DNA from: Planctomycetota bacterium
GTDB taxonomy: Bacteria > Planctomycetota > MHYJ01 > WSZJ01 > JACPWG01
Direction of reading: 5' to 3'
NCBI GenBank assembly: GCA_016197205.1
Contig: JACPWG010000022.1
Span: 1 to 64,000, forward strand
Length of the DNA stretch: 64,000 nucleotides
Of the stretch, positions 33,332 through 41,342 are shown piece by piece. A model generated the notes under the pieces. The model saw only the letters and a program-made list of their open reading frames with translations. It was not told where the DNA came from and did no database searches. The position numbers and the translations under genes are program-made. Positions within the stretch are counted from its first letter, which is position 1, and each line of letters opens with the position of its first letter.

Positions 33332-34747
33332 ATGAAGCCCAGTTCGTTCCGCCTGCCGCCGGCGCGCGTGCGCGCCACCTCCTTCGCCCTGTCTCTTCCC
33401 ACCGCCGCCGCGGCGATCCTACTGCTCCTCGCCGCGTTCGCGCGGAACGCCGACGCGGCCGCGCCCGGCTTCCAGGTGAAGTCCTCGGAGAAAATGGAAG
33501 CTCTCCTCCTCCTCGACGCGCTGGCGAACCTGGATCCGGACCTCCCCGATTTCCCCGCGGCGCGCTCGTACTGGTTCCCCCTCCTCGACCAGGAGCCCGC
33601 GGTGCGCGCCGCCTACGACACGTGGAAAGGCGCCGGCTCCGTCCTCTGCTACCTCCTCGCCGACGGCGGGGACTCCCTCTCCGAGCTGGTCACCGCGCTC
33701 GATACGCCCGAACCGCTCCTCAAGGCGATCGGCGAGAAGCTCGACGAGCCGAACTATCGGCCCGTGTACGAGCATCTCGCCGCCGACCATGCACAGCTCA
33801 AGTCCCTCCTCCGCTTCCTCCTCGACAAGGGCTTCCCCAAGTTCTTCGCCGACCACTATGCCGCGGACCTCGAGAAGGGCGTCACCGCCTGCCGTGAGCA
33901 GCTCGCGAAGGTCGACGCGGACAAGTTCCGGTCGGCCGTCGGTCTCTTCGTGCCCCGCCCGGCCGAGGAGGCCGCCGCTCCGCTGGAGGTCGTCGTCACG
34001 CTGCTCTCGGGCATACAGGCGTTCGCGCTGCCACGCGGCCGCATGGCGATTTCCGTGGGCGCGCTTCCCAACCTCTCCTTTCTGCTCCCGTTCCTCGTCT
34101 GCCGCAAGTTCGTTCCCTCCCAGGCGAACCTCGACGCGAAGCTCGCGCTGGTCACCAAGGACCCCTACTACGAGACGGCCCATCGCCGCATCTACACGGA
34201 GATGCACCGGGCGCCGAACGAGGAGTTCGTCTACGCCGCCGCGCTCCACGTCAGCGTCTCCCTGGGCCTCCTGACTCGCCTCCAGGCGCTGCGCATGCTG
34301 AAGTTCGCCCACGGCACCGGTCTCCCGCCCGACAAGGCCGGCGCCCCGCTCGCCACCGCCCTATTCGGGAAACTCGCCGACGCGAAGCCCGCGGCCGGCT
34401 TCGACTACAATGCGTGGCTCGCGCAACTCTTTCAGGAGGGGAAGCTCGCGCCCGGCGGCATGCGTGCGCAGGTCGAGCAGGTCCTCGCGGAGATCCTCGG
34501 CATCGCCGGGATCTCCATCCGCGTCGAGGGGACGCATCTCGTCGTGCAACAGGTCTACCCCGGCTTTCCGGCCGCGGATGGGGGCGTGAAGGCGGGGGAT
34601 GAACTGCTCGCGATCGGAGGCACTCCGCTCGACGGTCCGAACGTGCAGCAGGCCGCGGAGCTGCTCGCCGGCGCACGCGGGGACGAACGCGTGGTCAGGG
34701 TCCGCCGCGGCGAGGAAACCCTGGAACTCAAGTTCAAGCTGAAGTAG
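33332..34747 (+). CDS. Exported PDZ-domain protein of unknown function
   Basis: ATG 33332 has GGAGGA 5-10 bases upstream and gives 471 residues with a signal peptide (ALSLPTAAAAILLLLAAFAR). The middle 330 residues are helical and of no family I recognise. The last 90 residues are a PDZ domain (VVQQVYPGFPAADGGVKAGD, ELLAIGGTPLDGPNVQQAAE, RVVRVRRGEETLELKFKLK) with the usual GLxxGD-like turn. No protease domain is visible, so it is probably a periplasmic binding or scaffold protein. It is followed by a palindromic repeat element. Confidence 0.7.
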   Translation: MKPSSFRLPPARVRATSFALSLPTAAAAILLLLAAFARNADAAAPGFQVKSSEKMEALLLLDALANLDPDLPDFPAARSYWFPLLDQEPAVRAAYDTWKGAGSVLCYLLADGGDSLSELVTALDTPEPLLKAIGEKLDEPNYRPVYEHLAADHAQLKSLLRFLLDKGFPKFFADHYAADLEKGVTACREQLAKVDADKFRSAVGLFVPRPAEEAAAPLEVVVTLLSGIQAFALPRGRMAISVGALPNLSFLLPFLVCRKFVPSQANLDAKLALVTKDPYYETAHRRIYTEMHRAPNEEFVYAAALHVSVSLGLLTRLQALRMLKFAHGTGLPPDKAGAPLATALFGKLADAKPAAGFDYNAWLAQLFQEGKLAPGGMRAQVEQVLAEILGIAGISIRVEGTHLVVQQVYPGFPAADGGVKAGDELLAIGGTPLDGPNVQQAAELLAGARGDERVVRVRRGEETLELKFKLK

Positions 34748-34779
34748 GACGACGGCACGACCGGTCCGCTCGCCCCCCT

Positions 34780-34950
34780 TGAGTACCACCCCACGGAATT
34801 GGGTGACCCATTTGCTCGGCGATTTTGGCCGCCCGCTTTGTTGCGCTCGCTCGCCGTAGTTCTCCGCTACTACGCCTCGCTCGCGCGCCTCGCAGGCGGC
34901 CAAACTTGCCTTCGCCTATTGGTCACCGACTTCCGTGGGGCGGTACTGAG
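34780..34950. repeat. Palindromic element with 29-bp terminal inverted repeats, copy A
   Basis: The left end GAGTACCACCCCACGGAATT and GGGTGACC is the inverted match of the right end GGTCACCGACTTCCGTGGGG and CGGTACTGA, with few mismatches over 29 bases. The 171-bp interior contains CGCTCGCTCGCCGTAGTTCT and no gene. Copy B, inverted, lies at 40461-40665 on the other side of sbcDC. Confidence 0.85.
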
Positions 34951-35006
34951 CTGCCCGGCTCCATCGCCCACGAAGGGCCTCCCGCGCTCCCCCTCCGGAG
35001 GGCGCC

Positions 35007-36281
35007 GTGCGCATCCTTCACACCTCCGACTGGCACCTCGGCCACGTCTTGCACGAGGTCTCGCGCGAACGCGAACACGCCCTCTTCCTGGAGTGGCTGC
35101 TCGCGCTTCTCGACGAGGAGTCGGTGGACGCCCTCCTCGTCGCCGGCGATCTCTTCGACGCGGCGAACCCGCCCGCGGAAGCGCAACGGGCCTTCTTCCG
35201 CTTCGTCGCGGCTGCCCGCCGCCGCCGCCCGCGTCTTGAAATGGTCTTCATCGGCGGCAACCACGACTCCGCCGGCCGGCTCGACGCGCCCGACCCGATC
35301 CTCGCCGCGCTCGACGTGCACATGGTCGGCGGCCTGCCCCGCGCCGGCGGCAAGCTCGACCTCGAGCGCGTGCTCGTGCCGCTCCGCGGACCCGCCGGCG
35401 CGATCGAGGCATGGGTCGCCGCGGTCCCCTACCTGCGCCCCGCGGACCTGCCCCTCCAGCCCGGCGAGGGCATCGACCCGCTCGTCGAAGGCGTGCGCGC
35501 CCTGTACTCTGAGATCCTCGAGGCCGCGCGCGCGCGCCGCGCCCCCGGTCAGGCGCTCGTCGCCATGGGCCATTGCTACATGACCGGCACCCGGCTCTCG
35601 GAGCTGAGTGAGCGGAAGGTCCTTGCCGGAAACGAACACGCGCTCCCGGTCGACCTCTTCCCCGACGACCTGACCTACGGCGCGCTCGGCCACCTGCACC
35701 TCGCGCAAACGGTCGGCAAGCGTACCAACGTCCGCTACAGCGGGTCCCCGATCCCGCTCGCGCTCGACGAGTCCTCCTATCCGCACCAGGTGCTCGTCGT
35801 CGACCTCGACGGCGACCGCTTCGCCGGCGCGAGGTCGATCCGCGTGCCGCGTACGCTGGAGTTCCTGCTCGTCCCCGATGACCGCCGGCCGACGCCCCTC
35901 GAGGCCGTGCTCGCGGAGCTGTCGCGGCTGCCGGAGCGGGATGGTCGCCCGGAGGCGGAGCGGCCTCTGGTCGAGGCGCGTGTCCTCGTCGAAGGGCCGC
36001 AGCCCGGCATCCGCGAGAAGCTGGACGCGGCCCTGCAGGGCAAGCTGCCGCGGCTGGTCAAGGCCACGATCGTCCGGGCGAAAAAGGACGGGGGAGGCGC
36101 GGGAGAGGGCGTGGGAGGGGGCGGCGCCGCCGAGCCCGCCTGCGAGCGCCTCCCGGACCTCCGCCCGGAAGAACTCTTTCGCCGGAAGCATCGGGACGAC
36201 TACGGCGAGTACCCGAGCCTCGAGTTGCTGCGCGCCTTCGCCGAACTGGAAGAGGCCGTTCGCCAGGAGGACGGGGGGTGA
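35007..36281 (+). CDS. sbcD: SbcD nuclease subunit
   Basis: SbcD is the Mre11-type nuclease that with SbcC cleaves DNA hairpins and processes blocked ends. The 424-residue product has all phosphodiesterase motifs: LHTSDWHLGH, VAGDLFDAANPP, IGGNHDSAGRLDAP, AMGHCYMTG and GALGHLHLAQTVG, followed by YSGSPIPLALDE. The C-terminal capping region is longer than usual, with a Gly-rich spacer near residue 360. Start GTG 35007 begins exactly at the conserved MRILHTSDWH. It overlaps sbcC by four bases (GTGA), so both are made together. Confidence 0.95.
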   Translation: MRILHTSDWHLGHVLHEVSREREHALFLEWLLALLDEESVDALLVAGDLFDAANPPAEAQRAFFRFVAAARRRRPRLEMVFIGGNHDSAGRLDAPDPILAALDVHMVGGLPRAGGKLDLERVLVPLRGPAGAIEAWVAAVPYLRPADLPLQPGEGIDPLVEGVRALYSEILEAARARRAPGQALVAMGHCYMTGTRLSELSERKVLAGNEHALPVDLFPDDLTYGALGHLHLAQTVGKRTNVRYSGSPIPLALDESSYPHQVLVVDLDGDRFAGARSIRVPRTLEFLLVPDDRRPTPLEAVLAELSRLPERDGRPEAERPLVEARVLVEGPQPGIREKLDAALQGKLPRLVKATIVRAKKDGGGAGEGVGGGGAAEPACERLPDLRPEELFRRKHRDDYGEYPSLELLRAFAELEEAVRQEDGG

Positions 36282-39200
36282 GGATCCTGGCCATCCGCGG
36301 CAAGAACCTGGCGAGCTTCGCCGGCGAGTTCGAGCTGCGCCTCGACCGGCCACCGCTCGACGGCGCCGGTCTCTTCGCGATCACCGGGCCCACCGGCGCG
36401 GGCAAGAGCACGCTGCTCGACGCGCTGTGCCTGGCGCTTTTCAACAGGGCCCCGCGCTTCGACAACGCAAGCCGCATCGGGATCGGCCGCGACGAGGGCG
36501 ACCAGCTCGCGGGCAGCGACGGCCGCTCCGCGCTTCGCCGCGGCGCCGCCGACGGCTACGCGGAGACGGAGTTCGTGGGCCGCGACGAGCGCCGCTACCG
36601 CGCGCGGTGGTCGGTGCGACGCACGGCCAAGGGGGCGAACGCGGGCCGGTGGAAAGACGAGGAACTGTCCCTGCACGACGCGGAGACGAACCAGCCGGTC
36701 GGCGAAAAAAAGACCGATGTTCTCCGCCGGATCGAGGAGCTGCTTGGAGTCACCTACGAGCAGTTCCGACGCTCCGCCCTTCTGGCGCAGGGGGACTTCG
36801 CCGCGTTCCTGAAGGCGAACGCGGACCAACGCGCCGAGCTGCTGCAGGCGATGACCGGGATGGAGATCTACACGCGGCTGTCGAGGGCCGCGCACGAGCG
36901 GGCAGCGGCCGAGCGCGGGCGACTGCGGGAGCTGGAGTTGGAGCAGGGCGCGATTTCCGTGCTGGAGCCGGAGGCGCGCGCGAGGGTCGAACAGGAGGAG
37001 GCGAAACAGGGCGGTCTGGCGACGGCGGCGGAGGCCGCGGGGCGCGAGGCCGCGGCGGCCGTGGCCTGGTACGAGGAACGGGCGCGCCGTGCGGGGGCGG
37101 AGGCGGCGGCGGAGGAGGAGGCGCGGGCGGCGGAGGCCGAGCGGACGGGGTTTGCGCCCTTGGCCGCGGAGGCGGCCGAGGTCGAGGCGGTGCAGGGACT
37201 GCGCGTCCTCGTGGAGGACGCGGACCGGGCTAGAGCGGAGGCCGTACGCGCGGCGGAGCAGGCCGCGCATGCCGCACAGGCGGTGAAGGACGCGGACGCG
37301 GGGAAGGAAGCGGCGCGGGGCGTGCGGGAGGCGGCGGAGCGGGGCCGTACGGCTTCGTTGGAGCGGCGGGAGCGCGCCCGCCCGGACTTGGACGCGGCGG
37401 GAGCGCTGGACGCGTCCCGCAAGGCGGCCGGGGTGGCCCTGGAAGACGCGGAGCGGGCCGAGCGGGAGGCGCGCCGGGAGCGCGCCGAGGCTGAGAAGCT
37501 CGTCAACGACCTGAAGACGCAGGCGTCGTCGGCGGCGGCAGCCGAGGCGACGGCGAGCGCCTGGTTGGAGGAACACAAGCTGCTCGGGCCGTTGGCCGCG
37601 GAGTGGCCGCGGTGGCGGCAGGAGCTGGCCCGCTACGAGGAGGCCGCGCGCGAAATCGGGGGTCTGGTGGAGGGGCGAACCACGGTCGAGAGCGAAGCTG
37701 CGGCGGCGGGCAGGGCATGGTCGGCAGCGGCCCAGGCCGAGGCAGAAGCTCGGCGGGCATGCGAGGAAGCGAGGGAGGCGGCACGGCGCGCGGAAGCGGC
37801 GGAGCTGGAGGCGGGCGGAGCGGCCTCGGGCGTGCTTGCGGAACGGGACCGGCTGCTCGAGCGCGGGTCCGTCCTCGGGAAGCTGGAGGTCCTGCTGGTG
37901 ACGGCGACGGACGCGGCGGGCGGACTGAAAGCCGAAGAGGAGGCCGGCAGGCGCGCCGCGGTCGCAGCCGGGGAGGAGGAGACGAGGGCGCTGTCGTCGG
38001 AGCGGGAGCGCGACGAAGCGCAGGCGCGGCTCGCGGAGGCGGAGCAGGCGTATGCCCAGGCGCGCTCGACCGTGGAGCTGACCGCCCATCGGGGGGAGCT
38101 TCGTGACGGCGAACCGTGCCCGCTCTGTGGCGCGCGGGAGCATCCGTACGTCGCGGCGGGCTTCCCAGCGGATCGGATCCTGGCGCAGCTTGGCGAGCGG
38201 GTGCGGGTGCTCTGCGAGGCGCGCGATCGGCACGATCGGTCGGCCGTGGCAGCGCGGGAGCGGGCGGCCGCGGAGCGGAGGAGAAGGGAGGACGCTGCCG
38301 GACGCGGACAAGTGCTAGCGGAGAACATCCGGAGAGCACGCTTGGACTGGGCCGAGCTGCGGGAACGATTGGGGGAGGACGCCCCGGCCGCCGATCCTTT
38401 AGCCGTGGGCGTTGCGGGCCGCCTCGCGGGGCTAGGCCAGGCGGCCGCGACGCGCCTCGCGGAGCTTGCCGCCGTCGAACAGCGGGCGACGGGTGCGGCG
38501 GAGGCGGCGCGTTTGGCGCGGGAACGGCGGGAGGGCCTTCGAGCGGCGTTCGAAGCGACGGAACTCGCCGCACGAGCCGCGGAGCGAGAGCGGACGCGGA
38601 CAGGGCAAGCGCTCGCGACTTTGGGCAAGGCGCTCGCCGGCTGCGAGGCCCTGCGTGACCGGGCGGCCGCGGCCCTGCTCCCGGCCTTCGCAGGACGCGA
38701 CGGCTGGCGGGAAGCGCTCGAGCGGAGTCCGGAGGAGTTCGCCGCGGCATGCGCCGGAGAGGTCGGGGAGTGGGCGGCGCGGAGGACGGCTCGGGAGGCC
38801 GCGATCGGACGCCTCGTCGACCTGGGTCCGCGCTTGGCGTCGGCGGAGGGACGACTCGCCGAGCTGCGCAAGGTGGAGGACCGATGCGTGGGAGAGCTGC
38901 GCGTCCGGCAAGCAACGTTTCGTGAGTTGGGAGAGCAGCGAGCGCGGCTGTTCGGCGGGCGGGGCACGGCGGAGGTGCGGGACGAGTTGGAGCGCGACGT
39001 GGAGGCGGCCCGGCTCGTGTTCGAGAAGGCCGCGGCGGCCGAGGCGGGGACGCGCGAGGCCGCGGCGGGCGCACGCGCCCTCCTCGAGAGCGCGGAGCAG
39101 CAGGCCTCCGAGCGAAGGGCGGCGCGGGACGCGACCCGGGCCGCGCTCGAGCGAGCGGTCGGCGAGGCGGGCCTGGAGGAGACGGTCGTGCGGGCGCGTC

Positions 39201-40018
39201 TCTCTCGGGGGGAGGCGTGGCGCAGGCACGCCAAGGCGACCCTTGCTCAGGTGAATACCCTATGCGAGACCGCGGGCGCCGTGTTGCGGGACCGGGCGGA
39301 AAAGCGACGGTCCCACGAGGAGCTGGGGCGGCCGGTGCTCGGCGCGGTGGAGGCCGTGGAACGGCGGGCGGCGGCGGCCCGGGACTATCAGTCCGCGGTC
39401 GAGGCGCGGGCGACCGCGCGCGAGCGGCTGCGGCAAGACGACGCAGCCCGTTCGAGGCTGGACGAGCTCGCGCCGCGCATGGTGGAGCAACGAGCCCGCG
39501 TGGAGCTGTGGAGCCGGCTCGATGCGGTCATCGGCTCCGCGGACGGCAAGGTCTTCAAGATCTACGCGCAGAGCCTGACCCTGGACGCGCTGCTCCTGGA
39601 GGCCAACGGACGTCTGAAGGACCTTGCGCCGCGGTACGCGCTCGAACGCGTGGCGACGCCGGGGGCGCTCGAGTTTCACGTCGTGGACCGGGACTTGGGG
39701 GACGAGGCGCGCGCGGTCAGCACCCTCTCGGGGGGGGAGAGCTTCCTGGTGTCGCTCGCCCTCGCGCTCGGCCTCTCTTCGCTGGCCGCGCGCAACGTCC
39801 GCGTGGAGACGCTCTTCATCGACGAGGGGTTCGGCACGCTCGACCCGGAGTCGCTGGAGACCGCGATGGCGGCCCTGGAGGCGTTGCAGGCGACCGGGGC
39901 GCAGGTGGGCGTGATCTCGCACGTCCCTGGCCTTGCGGAGCGCATCGGCTTCCAGGTGCGCGTCGAGCGCCTCGGCGGCGGCCGCAGCCGGCTGCGGGTC
40001 GAGGGCCGGGCTGGGTGA
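36278..40018 (+). CDS. sbcC: SbcC, Rad50-like ATPase with zinc hook
   Basis: The 1246-residue product is the SMC-like partner of SbcD. Walker A is FAITGPTGAGKSTLLDALCL near the N-terminus, followed by RRSALLAQGDFAAFLKA. Two long Ala/Glu/Arg-rich coiled-coil arms flank the zinc hook CPLCGAREHP (C614). The C-terminal lobe has VSTLSGGESFLVSLALALG and LFIDEGFGTLDPESLETAM, then GVISHVPGLAERIGFQVRVE. Length fits the longer bacterial SbcC forms. It starts with GTG inside the sbcD stop. Palindromic repeats lie on both sides of the gene pair. Confidence 0.95.
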   Translation: MRILAIRGKNLASFAGEFELRLDRPPLDGAGLFAITGPTGAGKSTLLDALCLALFNRAPRFDNASRIGIGRDEGDQLAGSDGRSALRRGAADGYAETEFVGRDERRYRARWSVRRTAKGANAGRWKDEELSLHDAETNQPVGEKKTDVLRRIEELLGVTYEQFRRSALLAQGDFAAFLKANADQRAELLQAMTGMEIYTRLSRAAHERAAAERGRLRELELEQGAISVLEPEARARVEQEEAKQGGLATAAEAAGREAAAAVAWYEERARRAGAEAAAEEEARAAEAERTGFAPLAAEAAEVEAVQGLRVLVEDADRARAEAVRAAEQAAHAAQAVKDADAGKEAARGVREAAERGRTASLERRERARPDLDAAGALDASRKAAGVALEDAERAEREARRERAEAEKLVNDLKTQASSAAAAEATASAWLEEHKLLGPLAAEWPRWRQELARYEEAAREIGGLVEGRTTVESEAAAAGRAWSAAAQAEAEARRACEEAREAARRAEAAELEAGGAASGVLAERDRLLERGSVLGKLEVLLVTATDAAGGLKAEEEAGRRAAVAAGEEETRALSSERERDEAQARLAEAEQAYAQARSTVELTAHRGELRDGEPCPLCGAREHPYVAAGFPADRILAQLGERVRVLCEARDRHDRSAVAARERAAAERRRREDAAGRGQVLAENIRRARLDWAELRERLGEDAPAADPLAVGVAGRLAGLGQAAATRLAELAAVEQRATGAAEAARLARERREGLRAAFEATELAARAAERERTRTGQALATLGKALAGCEALRDRAAAALLPAFAGRDGWREALERSPEEFAAACAGEVGEWAARRTAREAAIGRLVDLGPRLASAEGRLAELRKVEDRCVGELRVRQATFRELGEQRARLFGGRGTAEVRDELERDVEAARLVFEKAAAAEAGTREAAAGARALLESAEQQASERRAARDATRAALERAVGEAGLEETVVRARLSRGEAWRRHAKATLAQVNTLCETAGAVLRDRAEKRRSHEELGRPVLGAVEAVERRAAAARDYQSAVEARATARERLRQDDAARSRLDELAPRMVEQRARVELWSRLDAVIGSADGKVFKIYAQSLTLDALLLEANGRLKDLAPRYALERVATPGALEFHVVDRDLGDEARAVSTLSGGESFLVSLALALGLSSLAARNVRVETLFIDEGFGTLDPESLETAMAALEALQATGAQVGVISHVPGLAERIGFQVRVERLGGGRSRLRVEGRAG

Positions 40019-40170
40019 GTGGCGCCGTCGTGGGGTGCGACCGGTCCGGCCCGGCGCGCCGCCGGGCGGGCGCCGGATCCACTCCTCCGGCGATGTGCCT
40101 TGCCGGCACGGGTCGGTTTTGTTTTCCTGGTACCCGACTCCTCCTGGGGAGCGACACGGTTTTTTCTGAG

Positions 40171-40255
40171 CGGCTCCTGGGAGCGCGGCCCTGTGGGCCG
40201 CGCCCCCAGGCAGCGATTGATCCACGAAAATGTAGAGTAATTCTTGCGCGGGCGC
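40171..40255. repeat. GCGCCCGCGCAA-type element, left-truncated copy 2
   Basis: The GGCTCCTGGGAGCGCGGCC palindrome, the TGATCCACGAAAATGTA segment and the right end AGTAATTCTTGCGCGGGCGC are kept. The left terminal repeat with GCAAAAATAACTGCG is missing. Confidence 0.8.
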
Positions 40256-40460
40256 GATCCGGGGCGCGAGCGCTCGGGCGCACCGTAGCAGGCTGCTCGC
40301 GATTCGGCGGCTCCGAAAGGCGGATTTCCTTGTCGCCCGGTAGGCGCACCGGCTATCCTTGCCGCCCCGGGAGAGGAACGACCCGCCTTTCGGCGCGTCC
40401 CCGGCAGGTCGCGCGGGGGAGAACCGGGCGAGCGCCGGGTGGCCGACGGCGGCGGGCCGC

Positions 40461-40665
40461 TGAGTACCGCTCCACGGGAGTCGGTGACCGATCGGCGAAG
40501 GCGAGTTTGGCCGCCCGCGAGGAGCGCGAGCGAGGCGTAGTGACGGAGAACTACGGCGAGCGAGCGCAACGGCCTGCGCCCCGAAGCGCCGCAGCGCGAA
40601 GGGGGGACGCGAGCGGCCAAAATCGCCGAGAAAATTGGTCACCCAATCGCGTGGGGCGGTGCTGA
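40461..40665. repeat. Palindromic element with terminal inverted repeats, copy B
   Basis: The ends are TGAGTACCGCTCCACGGGAG and GGTCACCCAATCGCGTGGGG plus CGGTGCTGA. The interior (GAACTACGGCGAGCGAGCGC) is the reverse complement of the interior of 34780-34950. At 205 bp it has an extra GC-rich insert of about 35 bp. Confidence 0.85.
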
Positions 40666-40701
40666 GGTCCGAGGGCTTGCTGTTCCGCCCTTCCTCGAGT
40701 C

Positions 40702-40730
40702 TTGACATCGGACCCGCCGCCGTGTTAGTA
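40702..40730 (+). promoter_or_regulatory. Sigma-70-type promoter of the PA2779-like gene
   Basis: TTGACA at 40702-40707 and TTAGTA at 40725-40730 are 17 bases apart. The ATG at 40827 is about 90 bases downstream of the predicted transcript start. Confidence 0.5.
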
Positions 40731-40826
40731 AACGTAGGTTCCGGGAGCGGTCCACGCGCGAGGGCTTCGTCGGCGTTGGCGCCCGCGCCCGCGCGTTCCT
40801 CTCACGTAGAACGGAGGAGGGTCCTC

Positions 40827-41252
40827 ATGAGGGGTGTTTCCCTGCCGGCGCTGCTCGGCGCGGCGTTGTCCGTGGCCATGCTCATTCTCGCGCCCGGGTT
40901 CGCCCGTGCGGACCTGATCCCGACGTCGACCGTGAGCGAGGTCGACGTCTCTACCGCGTCCACGGTCCCCTCGGCGCCGGCGGGGTCGGTCGCAGGCGAT
41001 GCACCCTGCGTCGCCGCCGGCGCGGCGGCGGCGACCGTTGCGTCGGCCCGGTTGCAGGCGCTCGGGCTCTCCGCGGCCGAGGCGGAGGGACGCCTGGCAC
41101 AACTGTCCCCGGAGGAGACCGCGCAGCTCGCGGCGAATCCGGAGCGCGCCCAGGTGGCCGGGCTCGTGGGTTTTGAGATCGCCGCCGTCGTGGTCGGCAC
41201 GATCCTCGTCGGGTGGTTTCTGTGGTGGCTTCTCCACGTCCACGAGAAATAG
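40827..41252 (+). CDS. Small exported membrane protein of the PA2779/DUF6627 type
   Basis: ATG 40827 is preceded by a strong GGAGGAGGG. The 141-residue product has a signal peptide (LLGAALSVAMLILAPGFARA), a short Ser/Thr/Val-rich stretch and the helix ARLQALGLSAAEAEGRLAQL then SPEETAQLAANPERAQVAG. A C-terminal membrane helix follows (FEIAAVVVGTILVGWFLWWL). The GLSxxEAxxRLxxLSxEExxxLA pattern matches the PA2779 family, small envelope proteins often found beside a C39-like peptidase. No such peptidase is present here. Function is unknown. A sensor kinase gene follows 90 bases later. Confidence 0.7.
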   Translation: MRGVSLPALLGAALSVAMLILAPGFARADLIPTSTVSEVDVSTASTVPSAPAGSVAGDAPCVAAGAAAATVASARLQALGLSAAEAEGRLAQLSPEETAQLAANPERAQVAGLVGFEIAAVVVGTILVGWFLWWLLHVHEK

Positions 41253-41342
41253 CGTGGCTTGCCGGGGGGAAGACCGGCTCCGCCCAGGCAAGCGGCGGCT
41301 GCCGGGCGGCGCTCCCCGCGCGAGCGCGTTGACGGGCACGCC

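Larger units (their letters stand above)
40019..40701. other. Intergenic region with two repeat elements
   Basis: No gene is supported. Bases 40171-40255 are a left-truncated copy of the GCGCCCGCGCAA element. Bases 40461-40665 are the inverted copy of the palindromic element found before sbcD. The promoter of the next gene begins at 40702. Confidence 0.6.
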
